A DNA stretch of 64,000 nucleotides from Pontibacter sp. HSC-14F20 (GCF_019599265.1 NZ_JAHZTC010000017.1:1-64000); one strand, 5' to 3'; positions 26,507 through 35,583 are shown, counted from the first letter of the stretch. A program made the numbers and translations. The notes: generated by a model from the letters alone, not told the origin.

Positions 26507-27916
26507 ATGCAATTACCACCATCATTTGTTCAGCGCATGAAAAGCCAACTGGGTTCTGACTATACCCGTTTCGAGGAGGCTCTGCAACAACCGGCGCCTG
26601 TCAGCATCCGACTAAACAAGAACAAACTTCCAGGAGAGCCAACCCTGCCGCGAGTGCCCTGGACGCAAACAGGCTATTATCTGCCGGAGCGCCCGCAGTT
26701 TACCCTGGACCCGCGTCTGCATGCAGGCGCCTACTATGTGCAGGAGGCCAGTTCCATGTTTGTTGAGCAGGCCTTGCGCCAGCATGTGGACCTCAGTCAG
26801 TCGCTGCATGTACTGGACCTCTGCGGAGCACCCGGTGGTAAGTCAACGCACATCGCCAGCCTGATTTCACCTGACAGTCTGCTGGTATCTAACGAAGTAA
26901 TTCGAAGCCGCGCCAGCATACTGGCCGAGAACGTGACCAAATGGGGGAGCGGCAACGTGGTAGTTACCAACAACGATCCCCGCGACTTTAGCCGCTTACC
27001 GGATTTTTTTGATGTGATGGTGGTGGATGCTCCCTGCAGTGGTGAAGGCATGTTCCGAAAAGACCCGCAGGCAGTAAACGAATGGTCAGATGAAAACGTG
27101 AACCTCTGCGCCCAGCGCCAGCAACGCATCCTGGTGGATGTATGGGAAGCACTGCGGCCGGGCGGCATCCTGATCTACAGTACCTGCACCTGGAATCTGG
27201 TTGAGAATGAGCAGAACATTGCCTGGCTGGCCGATCAGGAGAACGCACACTCACTTGCACTGGAACTGGACCCCGCATGGGGAGTAGAGGCTTCTTCACT
27301 GGATGGCGTTTCTGGTTATCGTTTCTATCCGCATCAGGTACAGGGTGAGGGCTTCTTTTTAGCAGCGGTCCGCAAAGCCGGGGATTTTGAAGCACCGACT
27401 GGAACAACCAAAAAGAAAAAGAATAAACTGACACTGGCGGGCAAAAAAGAACAGGCCCTGGTGAATGACTGGCTATTGGAACCGAGCCACTTTGCCTGGG
27501 TGCAGTATGGAGAAGTGATCTCGGCTATACCTGAAAATCTGTTTGAAGAAGTAGACCAGCTCTACCAAAACCTATACGTGATCTATGCCGGTACGGAAAT
27601 AGCCGAAGCGAAAGGAAAAAAGCTGAAACCGCTGCAGGCACTGGCACTCTCACAGCAGCTTAACAAAGAGGCTTTCCGCACGGAAGTGCTTGATCTGGAA
27701 TCAGCCCTTCGATATCTCCGCAAAGAAGACATCGGCATCAGCGGTATGAGCAATGACTGGATACTGCTCCAATTCGAAGGTCTGCCACTCGGTTGGGCGA
27801 AGCAGGTCGGCAGTCGTCTCAATAATTACTACCCCAAAGAATGGCGCATCCGCATGGAACTGCCACAAGTTTTAGAGTTTGAGAGTTGGGGAATTAGAGA
27901 GATAACTTCAAATTAG
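26507..27916 (+). CDS. rRNA cytosine-C5 methyltransferase, RsmF/NOL1-NOP2-Sun family
   Basis: SAM-dependent m5C methyltransferase, probably acting on 16S rRNA. The SAM motif is LDLCGAPGGKSTHIASLI (about residues 104-121). The two catalytic-site cysteines are in VVDAPCSGEGMFRKD and YSTCTWNLVENEQN. A C-terminal RNA-binding domain of the RsmF type fills about residues 310-469. The ATG at 26507 gives MQLPPSFVQRM, the usual family start. The last ~15 codons coincide with an 8-nt-period repeat tract, so the C-terminal tail looks recently acquired. Confidence 0.9.
   Translation: MQLPPSFVQRMKSQLGSDYTRFEEALQQPAPVSIRLNKNKLPGEPTLPRVPWTQTGYYLPERPQFTLDPRLHAGAYYVQEASSMFVEQALRQHVDLSQSLHVLDLCGAPGGKSTHIASLISPDSLLVSNEVIRSRASILAENVTKWGSGNVVVTNNDPRDFSRLPDFFDVMVVDAPCSGEGMFRKDPQAVNEWSDENVNLCAQRQQRILVDVWEALRPGGILIYSTCTWNLVENEQNIAWLADQENAHSLALELDPAWGVEASSLDGVSGYRFYPHQVQGEGFFLAAVRKAGDFEAPTGTTKKKKNKLTLAGKKEQALVNDWLLEPSHFAWVQYGEVISAIPENLFEEVDQLYQNLYVIYAGTEIAEAKGKKLKPLQALALSQQLNKEAFRTEVLDLESALRYLRKEDIGISGMSNDWILLQFEGLPLGWAKQVGSRLNNYYPKEWRIRMELPQVLEFESWGIREITSN
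27870..27908 (+). repeat. 8-nt-period tract overlapping the 3' end of the RsmF-like gene (copy 3)
   Basis: Octamers TTAGAGTT, TGAGAGTT, GGGGAATT, AGAGAGAT, AACTTCAA run in register through the last codons of the gene. The 15-mer AGAGTTTGAGAGTTG (27874-27888) recurs inverted at 28017-28031. Confidence 0.75.
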
Positions 27917-27930
27917 ATTTAACTACTAAT

Positions 27931-27964
27931 ACAAAAGGCCCACCATCATTGGTAGGCCTTTTGT
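27931..27964. terminator. Bidirectional terminator between RsmF-like and RlmI-like genes
   Basis: ACAAAAGGCC (27931-27940) pairs with GGCCTTTTGT (27955-27964), with an inner ACCA/TGGT extension after one mismatch. It sits between convergent genes. Confidence 0.85.
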
Positions 27965-27979
27965 ATTCTGAAGAAATAG

Positions 27980-28031
27980 GGAGTAAAGAATTATGACTCA
28001 GTAATTCTTTACTCCTCAACTCTCAAACTCT
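27980..28031 (-). repeat. Hairpin plus inverted 8-nt-period tract (copy 4)
   Basis: A 14-bp perfect stem (27980-27993 with 28002-28015) is followed by CAACTCTCAAACTCT (28017-28031), the exact reverse complement of 27874-27888. On the minus strand the octamers TTAAAGAG, TTTGAGAG, TTGAGGAG, TAAAGAAT, TACTGAGT run in register. It lies just past the stop of the RlmI-like gene. Confidence 0.8.
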
Positions 28032-28041
28032 TTAACTGGCT

Positions 28042-29229
28042 TTATTCTACAAACAGCACCAGTCCCTTCAGGTATTCTCCTTCCGGATGGAAGATGGAAA
28101 TTGGGTGATCGGCTGGCTGGGAGAGGTGGTGCATGATTTTGATGTTACGACCGGCCTCTATGGCCGCTGCCATCACGGTGTTGTTGAACAGGAACTTGTC
28201 TACCACTTGTGAGCACGAGAAAGTAAACAGAATGCCACCCGGCTTGATGCGCTTCATGGCTTCGGCATTCAGGCGCTTGTAACCCATTACCGCATTGTGG
28301 CGCACTTTCTGGCTTTTAGCGAAAGCAGGCGGATCAAGAATGATCACATCATAGCGATCTTCCTTGCCTTTCAGAAATTCGAATGTATCCACCGCAAAGG
28401 CTTCGTGTCGATCAGGAGCCTGACTCAGTTCACCGTTTCTGATCGTCAGTTCAATAGCTTTCTTAGACACATCAACCGAATGCACTTCTTTGGCGCCGGC
28501 ATTCAGAGCGTATACCGAGAAACCTCCGGTATAGCAAAAAGTATTCAGCACCGATTTATCTTTCACGTAGCGGGCCAATAATTCCCGGTTCTCACGCTGG
28601 TCAATAAAGAAGCCCGTTTTCTGGCCGCTTTCCCAGTCCACGAAAAACCGGTTCTCATTCTCGGTCACGACTACGCCGCCGCTCGATTCACCAAACAGGT
28701 AACCATTCTCGGCCTGCACCGGCGACTTGGCTGGCAGCGACTCCGCGCTCTTGTCGTACACTGCTTTCAGGTGCGGACCGTAGATTTCCTGCAGGGCTTT
28801 GGCAACATGCTCGCGTACCGAATACATGCCCACAGAGTGTGTCTGAATAACAGCAGTGTCCTTATACATGTCCACGATCAGCCCGGGCACGCCATCGCCT
28901 TCAGCGTACACCAGACGGTATACATCCGTGTGCGGATTGTCGATCAGGCCGAGGCGCTTGCGGTAATCATAGGCTTGCTGCACTTTGCTTTTCCAGAAGG
29001 TATAGTCCGGCTCGACTTGCTCAAAAGAGAACACACGCACGGCAATAGAACCCGGCGCCCAGTGGCCCATACCCAGAAATTCGCGCTGGTTGGAGTATAC
29101 CTCTACAGTGTCGCCTTCTTCCGGCTCAGTTCCTTCAATTCTTTTAATTGCGCCAGAAAAAACCCACGGGTGAAAACGTTTCAGTGAGTGTTCTTTACCT
29201 TTGGCCAGGTATAGTTTGGTGAGAGACAT
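28042..29229 (-). CDS. Class I SAM-dependent rRNA methyltransferase, RlmI-like
   Basis: A 395-residue protein with an N-terminal PUA RNA-binding domain (about 1-75, with HPWVFSGAIKRIEG), a middle EEHEA-like linker domain (AEGDGVPGLIVDMYKDTAVI), and a C-terminal Rossmann methyltransferase. SAM motif: VLNTFCYTGGFSVYALNAGA; catalytic-site motif: IILDPPAFAKSQK. This is the RlmI/RlmK-type 23S rRNA m5C methyltransferase architecture. It is convergent with the RsmF-like gene. The 332-bp region upstream separates it from maf. Confidence 0.88.
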   Translation of the reverse strand: MSLTKLYLAKGKEHSLKRFHPWVFSGAIKRIEGTEPEEGDTVEVYSNQREFLGMGHWAPGSIAVRVFSFEQVEPDYTFWKSKVQQAYDYRKRLGLIDNPHTDVYRLVYAEGDGVPGLIVDMYKDTAVIQTHSVGMYSVREHVAKALQEIYGPHLKAVYDKSAESLPAKSPVQAENGYLFGESSGGVVVTENENRFFVDWESGQKTGFFIDQRENRELLARYVKDKSVLNTFCYTGGFSVYALNAGAKEVHSVDVSKKAIELTIRNGELSQAPDRHEAFAVDTFEFLKGKEDRYDVIILDPPAFAKSQKVRHNAVMGYKRLNAEAMKRIKPGGILFTFSCSQVVDKFLFNNTVMAAAIEAGRNIKIMHHLSQPADHPISIFHPEGEYLKGLVLFVE

Positions 29230-29561
29230 TAAGTTGATGTGCTGATTTTAAAATAAGAAAAACCCTGTTTAATGCAATGCACAAGGCACTGTGAAATTAT
29301 GTTTTTGTGTTCTGTATAACGTTTTTGAGCGGATTCTATAACTTTTCCTGATTACAAGTGAAGGGGCCTGATAATGGTATCCCGGATGGCCTTATACCTT
29401 GCAGAACAGCTTACTATTTGAAATTTGCTGATTAAGACATTCGCTTCACCAGAAAATCGGTGTAGGGTATAAAGGCTGCTGATTAAGCAAATGGTTCCGT
29501 TTTAGGGGTAGTAATTTGGATTTGATTTACCTGTATTTTCTAAAATCACGGAAAAAATGGC
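29230..29561. other. Intergenic region between the RlmI-like gene and maf
   Basis: A 332-bp AT-rich gap with stop codons in all frames and no gene I can support. It holds a direct repeat, GCTGATTAAG at 29427-29436 and 29478-29487, and one TATACCT heptamer. It must contain the promoter of the leftward methylase and the end of the maf transcript, but I see no clear consensus for either. Confidence 0.55.
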
Positions 29562-30143
29562 TTATAAGGTGATCACCTGCAGGTCCCTGAGGTAGGTATA
29601 GAGTTTCTGGACCGGCAAGCCGACTACATTAAAATAAGATCCTTCAATCTGCTCGATCCCGATCTTTCCGATCCACTCCTGTATACCATATGCCCCCGCT
29701 TTGTCGAAAGGCTGGTAATGTTCGATATAGTAATTGATTTCCTCGTCGCTCAGCTTTTTAAAGTATACCTTGGTCACATCATGGAAGATGGTCTTGGAAT
29801 TCCTTGTCAGGATACAGACACCGGTGATCACTTCATGATGGGTTCCGGACAAAGCGCGTAGCATATTAAAAGCTTCCGAAGCATCGGCAGGCTTGTTCAA
29901 AACACGTTCACCCAGACATACAATCGTATCGGCGGTGATCAGCACTTCATTTTGCAGGTCGGAGGTATAAGCATCAGCTTTGTGCCCAGCCAGAAACTCA
30001 GCCACTTGCTCGCGCTGCAAATGCTCAGGGTAATCCTCCTGCACGTCCTTTACACGCACCTCGAACGGGATGCCGAGCCCGGCCAGAAGTTCCTTGCGAC
30101 GCGGGGAGTTAGAGGCAAGCAGTATCGGACGAGATAAATTCAT
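29562..30143 (-). CDS. maf: Maf-like nucleoside triphosphate pyrophosphatase
   Basis: A 193-residue Maf/HAM1-fold pyrophosphatase hydrolysing non-canonical or canonical dTTP/UTP-type nucleotides, linked to septum-related control in some bacteria. The N-terminal signature PILLASNSPRRKELLAGLG and the catalytic ITADTIVCLGERVLNKP are clear. I start at 30143 (MNLSRPILLAS) because homology begins there and a purine-rich AAAGAAA precedes it. This start overlaps the 3' end of the upstream DUF1015 gene by 35 bp, implying translational coupling. Confidence 0.9.
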   Translation of the reverse strand: MNLSRPILLASNSPRRKELLAGLGIPFEVRVKDVQEDYPEHLQREQVAEFLAGHKADAYTSDLQNEVLITADTIVCLGERVLNKPADASEAFNMLRALSGTHHEVITGVCILTRNSKTIFHDVTKVYFKKLSDEEINYYIEHYQPFDKAGAYGIQEWIGKIGIEQIEGSYFNVVGLPVQKLYTYLRDLQVITL

Positions 30144-31407
30144 TTTCTTTGATTGAGCTGAATAAGAATCCGCAGATTGTTTTCGGATAAAAGAAGGTGG
30201 ATTTCTGTGGCATGATGGCACCACTATAGCATACCCGTTTCACCTGATCCATTGACACGTCGTTGGTGATCAGGGCCAGCCGTGCTTTGCCGGAGTCTAC
30301 CTGACTGACACAGGCCGTGAAGTTGCGCACGTAACTCAGGCCCGGGTAATCACGCTGTGCTTCGCGTTCTATGCCCAGCACTTTCTCGAACACGAAGTAA
30401 TGCAGCACGGTCAGGTCGAGGTCCTTTACTTCCTGGGGTACCGGCCAATCAATCAGGTGGTGCACCTCCGGCTTCAGGCGCAGCTTATAGGCGTTGCCGG
30501 ACAGGTATAGCCCGAAGGCCCAGTTCTTTCCCACGATCACCTCATTGAGTTCATAAGCATCCTCTTTGGGTGTTACCACAAAGTAAGCCCCCAGACACGC
30601 CAGAAACTCTTCGTCTGTCAGGTCAATATTCTCCAGAACCCGATGTGTCGGCAGGATGCGCAGATCATCGGCTTCCGTATTGGTCAGGTACATCAGGTGG
30701 TAGTTGTAAGCTTCTGTACCGGAATGGTTAGGGTTGTCAGCCATGCGCTTCTTTCGGTACTCCAGCGAGCCCTCGTAGCGGTGGTGCCCGTCAGCCAGCA
30801 GTACCTGCCGCGATTCCAGAACTTCCAGAAAATGCTTGATCACCTTACTGTCGTGGATCACAGCCAGCACATCGCGTACCCCTTGGTAATCCTCCGTCAC
30901 GTAGAGTGGCGACTGTATGCTCTCGTCCATGTAACGCTCCAGCACGAAATCAGGATCGGTGTAGAGGCCGTGGGTAGCACTGGTATTCATCAAAGTTTTG
31001 TCCAGCAGATTAATGCGATCGTTCACGGCACTTGGTATCGTGTTCTCGTGGCGGAGGAGTACACCTTCGTTCCAATCGTAGGCTTTGATGTGGCAGATAA
31101 AACCTTTGCGGCAGTACTCGCGCTCGTTGCCAGGAAGCCGGAAGTATTGATAGTATACATAGATGCCGGGCAGCGGGTCCTGCACAATCGTGCCGGCAGC
31201 TTTCCACTCCTGCAGCATGTCTGCTGCGGTATCGGCAGGCTTTTCGCCCCTAGGCACCGATAGATGTATGCTGTTGATCGGGTTCTGGTACAGCGCTTCC
31301 CGCTGTTTTGCCGACACCACATCAAACAGAGGAGAGGTTAGTTCTTCAATCGACTGGCTCAGCTCTTCTTTGTAGCGCCATGCTCTAATAGGTAATATCT
31401 CAGCCAT
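30109..31407 (-). CDS. DUF1015 family protein
   Basis: A 432-residue member of DUF1015 (COG4198). Diagnostic features are the N-terminal LPIRAWRYKEE and SPLFDVVS region and the conserved LLADGHHRYEGSLEYRK near the middle, a histidine-rich likely active or binding site. The family is widespread and often near serine or isoprenoid genes, but its biochemical role is not firmly established. The gene sits between pdxH (29 bp upstream) and maf (overlapping), forming a pdxH–DUF1015–maf operon. Confidence 0.85.
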   Translation of the reverse strand: MAEILPIRAWRYKEELSQSIEELTSPLFDVVSAKQREALYQNPINSIHLSVPRGEKPADTAADMLQEWKAAGTIVQDPLPGIYVYYQYFRLPGNEREYCRKGFICHIKAYDWNEGVLLRHENTIPSAVNDRINLLDKTLMNTSATHGLYTDPDFVLERYMDESIQSPLYVTEDYQGVRDVLAVIHDSKVIKHFLEVLESRQVLLADGHHRYEGSLEYRKKRMADNPNHSGTEAYNYHLMYLTNTEADDLRILPTHRVLENIDLTDEEFLACLGAYFVVTPKEDAYELNEVIVGKNWAFGLYLSGNAYKLRLKPEVHHLIDWPVPQEVKDLDLTVLHYFVFEKVLGIEREAQRDYPGLSYVRNFTACVSQVDSGKARLALITNDVSMDQVKRVCYSGAIMPQKSTFFYPKTICGFLFSSIKENEFISSDTACL

Positions 31408-31436
31408 GCGGTTTACTTACAGGTATAGGTATAGGA

Positions 31437-32087
31437 TCAGGGTGCCAGTCTTTTGCGGGTCCATTGTGCATCGGCTCGTTCGAACTCGATGCGGTCGTGC
31501 AAGCGGTTCGGGCGCCCTTGCCAGAACTCGATGCGCTCCGGTTTCAGAACAAAGCCACCCCAGTGCTGCGGACGAGGCACTACATCCAGCCCGGCAAAAT
31601 CATTTTCGTACTTCGCCTCGGCTTGTTCCAGTTCTTCGCGGCTGTTTATCTCGCGGCTTTGCGGCGATGCCCAGGCACCAACCTGGCTGCCACGCGGCCG
31701 ACTGTTAAAGTAAGCATCCGAAACATTGGCTGCCACTTTCTCAACCGTTCCTTCGATACGCACCTGACGCTCCAGCTCAGCCCAGAAAAAGGTGATCGAA
31801 CCATATGGACTCGCAATAAGTTCCTGCCCCTTGCGGCTCTCGTAATTGGTGAAAAACACGAAGCCATCTGAAGACACCTCTTTTAAAAGCACCACACGCG
31901 CCGAAGGACGGCAGTCAGCTGACACAGTAGACAGTACCAGCGCCGTCGGCTCCAGCACCTCCGAGCGGATAGCTTCGTTCAGCCATACCTTAAACTGGTC
32001 GAGCGGGTCATTGGAAACAGATATTTCCGTAAGTGCCTGTCTGGAATAATTCTTCCGGATGGAGGCAATGTCATGTTGGAGCGACAT
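31437..32087 (-). CDS. pdxH: Pyridoxamine 5'-phosphate oxidase
   Basis: FMN enzyme that oxidises pyridoxine/pyridoxamine 5'-phosphate to pyridoxal 5'-phosphate. Family sequence is clear: MxLxxxIRKNYSRQAL at the start, SARVVLLKEVSSDGFVFFTNY with the FMN contacts, SRPRGSQVGAWASPQS, and the conserved C-terminus FWQGRPNRLHDR with final W-T-R-K-RLAP. Length 216 aa is standard. It is the first gene of a short minus-strand operon, with a -7 element just upstream. Confidence 0.95.
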   Translation of the reverse strand: MSLQHDIASIRKNYSRQALTEISVSNDPLDQFKVWLNEAIRSEVLEPTALVLSTVSADCRPSARVVLLKEVSSDGFVFFTNYESRKGQELIASPYGSITFFWAELERQVRIEGTVEKVAANVSDAYFNSRPRGSQVGAWASPQSREINSREELEQAEAKYENDFAGLDVVPRPQHWGGFVLKPERIEFWQGRPNRLHDRIEFERADAQWTRKRLAP

Positions 32088-32107
32088 AGCGTAAACGATG
32101 ATTTGCT

Positions 32108-32115
32108 CAAAATTA
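32108..32115 (-). promoter_or_regulatory. -7 promoter element of pdxH
   Basis: On the minus strand this reads TAATTTTG, an exact TAnnTTTG match 20 bp from the ATG, preceded by a TTT-rich -33-like region at 21-bp spacing. Confidence 0.5.
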
Positions 32116-32364
32116 TAAAATAATCGGTTGAGGGTTAAATTTTAATTAATATTGCAATAATTTAAAAATATTTTATAAAATTAGAAGACTTATATTCAGT
32201 GTTGTCGCACCGAATATTGTCCGTAGAAGTTAAAGGATAGCTTAGGCTATTTGACAGGATTTGTACCCTAATGTGTTGTTTCCGTAAGAAGGTATAAACA
32301 GCGATTGCCAGGCCTGCCAGGCCAGAAGTTTATGTAAGGTAATGCAATTAAACCCTGGAGAACA

Positions 32365-32934
32365 ATGGAGGAAGAAAGCGAAAACAAGCCACAAAACGGC
32401 AGTATCCTGATATCGGAGCCATACCTGGGAGATCCCAATTTTGAGCGCACTGTGGTTCTAATCTGTAGCCACGTAGAAGGAGAGGGAACATTCGGGCTGG
32501 TACTTAACCGACAGTCAAACCTTAAGCTGTCTGATGTGGTTGATATATATAATGATACCTTTGAGGCTGAATTAGGTATAGGTGGACCGGTGCAATACAA
32601 CACATTGCACTACGTACACCAGATAGCGACGCTGCCTCAGGCAGTGCAACTGAACGATAACCTGTATTGGGGTGGCGACTTTGAAGCACTCCGCACCTTG
32701 ATCGGCACAGGGGAGGTGAAGCCGGAAGATATCAAGTTTTATCTTGGCTATTCCGGATGGACGCCTGGCCAGTTGCAGGAGGAGATCGACAAAAATGTTT
32801 GGATCGTGAACAACAATGCTGCAAATAAATTATTTAATTTGGAAGCAGATACGCTTTGGCGGAATATACTGCGCCAAATGGGTGGGAAATACAAGGTACT
32901 TTCAAACTACCCGGTAGACCCCCGCCTGAACTGA
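32365..32934 (+). CDS. YqgE/AlgH family protein
   Basis: A 189-residue protein of the UPF0301 (YqgE/AlgH) family. Diagnostic sequence: GSILISEPYLGDPNFERTVVLICSH at the N-terminus, GTFGLVLNRQSN, GGPVQ in the middle and KFYLGYSGWTPGQLQEEI. The family's molecular function is unsettled; AlgH was linked to alginate regulation in Pseudomonas. It is divergent from pdxH and 26 bp upstream of a DUF349 protein gene. Confidence 0.9.
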   Translation: MEEESENKPQNGSILISEPYLGDPNFERTVVLICSHVEGEGTFGLVLNRQSNLKLSDVVDIYNDTFEAELGIGGPVQYNTLHYVHQIATLPQAVQLNDNLYWGGDFEALRTLIGTGEVKPEDIKFYLGYSGWTPGQLQEEIDKNVWIVNNNAANKLFNLEADTLWRNILRQMGGKYKVLSNYPVDPRLN

Positions 32935-32960
32935 CAAAACGTGGACTAAAAACTGAAGTC

Positions 32961-35117
32961 ATGACAACTGATAAACAGCACACCGACACAAACGGAGCTG
33001 AGGCAAACAAGCCCCGGCCGCAAGACGAAGCACAAGCCAATGGGCAGCAGGCCTCGTCGCCGATGGACATTGTAGAACAACGCCTCGCCGAAATCAACGC
33101 ACAAAAAGAAGGCGAACAGCACAAACCATTGGAAACAGGTGTGCCCAAAGAAGATCAGCCTGAAATAAAACCAGAACTGGCTTCGGAAGCAGAGACGACA
33201 GAAACTGATAAAATAACGGAAGCCTTTGCAGAGGCAAACCTTCCTGAGGCTGAAGCAAATACACCTGTGGCAGAAACAGCATTTCCTGACGAGACATCCA
33301 ACGCTGCTTCAACTGATACAGCAGAGGCAGGTGCCCCTGAAGCAACCACACCGGTATCCACAACTGAAGACCACCACGACGACGAAGAGTTGGATGAGGA
33401 TGATCATACAGATTACAGTGAGATGCCGTTGGAAGAGCTACGCCACCACTTGGCGCTCCTGCTGAAAGGGGCTGATGCGAAACGCAAGTATAAAAAAATA
33501 CAGGAAATTCATCGCCAATACGAAGGCAAGTTCCAGGTAGAAAGAGGACAGGCGCTCGACCGTTTCCGTCTGGAGGGGGGCACCGAAGAAGACTTTGACT
33601 ACCATGCACCTATGGAGCATACCGAACTGGAACAGCTCTATACCGCCTACCGCGAGGCACGCTACCAGGAGCGACAGCTTACTGAAGAACAGCGTGGCCG
33701 CAACCTGGAGCGAAAGCGTGAGTTGCTACAGCAGCTGCGTACCTTGGTGGAGTCAGCCGAAACAAAAAACAGCAGTGATGAACTGAAAAAACTTCAGGGG
33801 GAATGGAAGGGCATAGGACCTGTTCCGCCGGGAGAAGCGCAGGAGCTGTGGGATTCTTATCATGCCCTGCTCGACATCTTCTACAACAACCGCAGCATGT
33901 TCTTCGAAATGAAGGAGCTGGACCGGCGCCGTAACCTGGATGCAAAAGTGCAGCTGATTGAACGCGCAGAAGCTCTTCAAAACGAGCCTTCCATTAACAA
34001 AGCCCTGCAGGAGCTGCGCCATCTGCATGAAGAGTGGAAAAACATCGGTCCTGTACCGAATGAGCAGCGCGATGCGATCTGGGAACGCTTTATTCAGGCT
34101 TCTGAGAAAGTACACGAACAGCGACGTTCCTACATGGAAGAGCGCAAGACCGTTGAGTTGGCTAACCTGGAGAAGAAGCGTGGTCTACTGGCACGTTTGC
34201 AGGAGTTCCAGAGCTTCAATACAGACCGCATTAACGAGTGGCGTGACAAGACAGACGAGATCCAGAAACTAAAAGAAGAGTGGGACAGCGCCGGTCTTGT
34301 ACCGAAAGAGTATGCGGAAGAAGTGAACAAGAATTTCTGGGGCAATTACAAAGCATTCTTCCAGCACAAGAACCAGTTTTTCAAAGGACTGGACGAGCAG
34401 AAAATGCAGAACCTGCGTCTGAAGACGGAACTGTGTGAACAAGCCGAGAGCATGAAGGAGAGCACAGACTGGAATGCAACCAAAGAGAAAATGATCCAGC
34501 TTCAGAAGAGGTGGAAGACCATCGGTCGCGTACCAGACAAACACTCCGATAAGATCTGGCAACGGTTCAGAGCGGCCTGTAACGAGTTCTTTGACCGCAA
34601 ACAGGCGCAGGAGCAGCAGAAGGGTGCTGAAATGGAAAAGCTCTCTTCTGAGAAACTGGCCCTGTGCGACCGGATAACAGAGGAATTAGCACAACCCAAC
34701 ACGACAACCTCACTTGATGAGTATAATAGGATCGTGGCGGAATGGGACACTTTGGATGCTGGAAATAAGCGTGTAAGCACAAGAGTAGAGGAGAAGTTCC
34801 TATCACTGATGGAGCGGTACCTGGAGCGCGTTCCGGACCTGCATTACGATGATCGTGCAACCATGCTGGCGCAGTTGCAGGTAGACCGGCTTAAGAACAG
34901 TCCGGATGCTTCCCAGAAGCTATATCAGAAAGAGCAGACGCTCCGACGTGAAATTTCTCAACTCCAAAACGATATACAGACCCTGCGCAATAACCTCGAC
35001 TTTTTTGCACGTTCTAAGAACGCCGATAAGCTGCGCGAGGAGTATGAAGGTCGAATAGAAGACACGCAGAAACGAATCGATATCCTGCAACGGCAGCTGG
35101 CTGCTTTCAGAAGATAA
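32961..35117 (+). CDS. DUF349 repeat protein
   Basis: A 718-residue, highly charged cytoplasmic protein. The first ~190 residues are acidic low-complexity sequence (Glu/Ala/Thr/Pro-rich, with HHDDEELDEDDHTD). At least four DUF349 repeats follow, each with a W-x-IG-x-VP core: LQGEWKGIGPVPP, LHEEWKNIGPVPN, LKEEWDSAGLVPK and LQKRWKTIGRVPD. The last ~60 residues are a predicted coiled coil (LRREISQLQNDIQTLRNNLD). The family is abundant in Bacteroidota with poorly known function. I start at 32961 (MTTDKQHTD); a longer frame would overlap yqgE. TATACCT heptamers are absent from this gene, unlike its neighbours. Confidence 0.8.
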   Translation: MTTDKQHTDTNGAEANKPRPQDEAQANGQQASSPMDIVEQRLAEINAQKEGEQHKPLETGVPKEDQPEIKPELASEAETTETDKITEAFAEANLPEAEANTPVAETAFPDETSNAASTDTAEAGAPEATTPVSTTEDHHDDEELDEDDHTDYSEMPLEELRHHLALLLKGADAKRKYKKIQEIHRQYEGKFQVERGQALDRFRLEGGTEEDFDYHAPMEHTELEQLYTAYREARYQERQLTEEQRGRNLERKRELLQQLRTLVESAETKNSSDELKKLQGEWKGIGPVPPGEAQELWDSYHALLDIFYNNRSMFFEMKELDRRRNLDAKVQLIERAEALQNEPSINKALQELRHLHEEWKNIGPVPNEQRDAIWERFIQASEKVHEQRRSYMEERKTVELANLEKKRGLLARLQEFQSFNTDRINEWRDKTDEIQKLKEEWDSAGLVPKEYAEEVNKNFWGNYKAFFQHKNQFFKGLDEQKMQNLRLKTELCEQAESMKESTDWNATKEKMIQLQKRWKTIGRVPDKHSDKIWQRFRAACNEFFDRKQAQEQQKGAEMEKLSSEKLALCDRITEELAQPNTTTSLDEYNRIVAEWDTLDAGNKRVSTRVEEKFLSLMERYLERVPDLHYDDRATMLAQLQVDRLKNSPDASQKLYQKEQTLRREISQLQNDIQTLRNNLDFFARSKNADKLREEYEGRIEDTQKRIDILQRQLAAFRR

Positions 35118-35177
35118 AAATTTCTGTTTGATACTCAAAAACTTATCGCAGAAGGGCAAAAAATCCTGCAACGGGTG

Positions 35178-35208
35178 TTTGTATATTAAAAACCTTATTA
35201 TACCTTTG
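35178..35208 (+). promoter_or_regulatory. Consensus promoter for the tRNA-Thr pair
   Basis: TTTG (35178-35181), a 19-bp spacer, then TACCTTTG (35201-35208): a textbook Bacteroidota primary-sigma promoter (-33 TTTG, -7 TAnnTTTG). It lies 39 bp upstream of the first tRNA. Confidence 0.85.
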
Positions 35209-35247
35209 CAACGCTTTAGAACGATAGGGCAACACAAATAAAGTATC

Positions 35248-35320
<73 letters not shown>

Positions 35321-35343
35321 CAGCTTTATCTGTACTAATTATT

Positions 35344-35416
<73 letters not shown>

Positions 35417-35419
35417 CTT

Positions 35420-35455
35420 AAAAGCCTTCAGAGAAATCTGAAGGCTTTTTTGTTT
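35420..35455 (+). terminator. Terminator of the tRNA-Thr transcript
   Basis: A 13-bp perfect stem (35420-35432 with 35437-35449) closed by a GAAA tetraloop and followed by TTTGTTTT, four bases after the second tRNA. Confidence 0.95.
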
Positions 35456-35583
35456 TATACCTTTCCAGATCTCTCCCAAGCTGCATATCTCAACGTTTTT
35501 GGCCTCAGGCACCAGTGGCTATATATGCTTTTTCAAGTTTTATGACTTAATTTGAGGATTCATACAAGCATTGAACACATCCC

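Noticed and set aside
30643..31263. 206-codon plus-strand open frame
   Set aside because: Antisense to the DUF1015 gene, with no family similarity, signal or promoter.
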